A stretch of 64,000 nt of DNA from Ursus arctos (lineage: Eukaryota > Chordata > Mammalia > Carnivora > Ursidae). Within the stretch, counting starts at the first letter, position 1; each line of letters opens with the position of its first letter. The DNA is taken from the NCBI RefSeq assembly GCF_023065955.2, contig NW_026622874.1, positions 5,748,001 through 5,812,000 of the forward strand, written 5' to 3'. Below the pieces are notes generated by a model. The model did not search any database. It was not told the origin of the DNA and worked only from the letters and a program-made list of their open reading frames with translations. A program made the translations under genes and the position numbers. Shown here piece after piece: positions 63,845 to 64,000 of this stretch.

Positions 63845-64000
63845 TCGACTCTTTCCCTGGAACCCGCCCTTCCCGGTGACTCCCTTATACATGTAGAGAC
63901 TCACCCAGGGCTGCGGTCTCTCAGCCCGACTCCCTTTCTTCCAGGGAGCTCGGCCTTCCCTCGGTCACTCACTGCGTTCGCTGGAGTCTCCCGGTGACAT
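63845..64000. other. GC-richer unique sequence at window edge
   Basis: About 9 CpG in the last 155 nt; may be the margin of a GC-rich feature outside the window. Confidence 0.3.

Overview
This window is mammalian nuclear DNA and, with fair confidence, from a caniform carnivoran. The main evidence is about 37 copies of the carnivore-specific tRNA-derived SINE (SINEC/CAN-SINE), recognisable by a head beginning GCGCCTGGGTGGCTCAG, a (CT)n stretch and an AATAAATAAA tail. Several copies (6.88, 47.3 and 50.1 kb) carry a variant interior reading CGTGATCCCGGCGTTATGGG or its complement, which from memory fits bears and seals better than dogs or cats. Carnivore-type L1 3' ends are also present (27.1-28.2, 40.3 and 45.9-46.1 kb).

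I find no protein-coding exon I can defend. Every open frame with recognisable homology is retrotransposon debris, and the rest look like chance frames in GC-rich or repeat sequence. The window is best read as intergenic or deep intronic.

Layout. 0-5 kb: three SINEs, an L2-like stretch, a ~34-bp minisatellite (2.88-3.70 kb) whose units contain consensus splice-donor sequence, then a GC/CpG-rich tract (4.1-4.96 kb). 5-13 kb: an LTR split by a SINE, an L1 tail, a MER5-like DNA element split by a SINE, and a perfect hairpin. 13-19 kb: mostly unique sequence ending in a (TG)n tract and a CpG-rich block (17.6-17.97 kb) that could be a promoter/first exon. 19-26 kb: repeat-poor, with two MIRs and an MLT1 LTR. 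26.9-28.3 kb: a young 5'-truncated L1 inserted into a SINE, with both target-site duplications readable. 31-44.5 kb: old L1/HAL1 fragments, mostly plus strand, riddled with later SINEs. 47.9-53.6 kb: old L1 fragments on the minus strand, including one with the whole 3'UTR-ORF2-ORF1 order. 53.6-54.7 kb: an L2 split by a solo LTR of the same family as the one at 7 kb. 55-64 kb: an L1 tail, SINEs, an L2 tail, unique sequence with a possible conserved regulatory block, and an MLT1 LTR at the end.

The most notable observation is a ~500-bp inverted pair of old L1 3' ends (33.6-34.1 kb and 48.9-49.4 kb). They are about 98% identical in the centre but diverge on both sides at homologous L1 positions, the pattern expected of gene conversion between inverted copies 15 kb apart. 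No genes act together as a system here; the biology visible is that of nested retrotransposition, possible conversion, and a few candidate regulatory or structural elements. All repeat-family names are from memory of consensus sequences, not from a database search.
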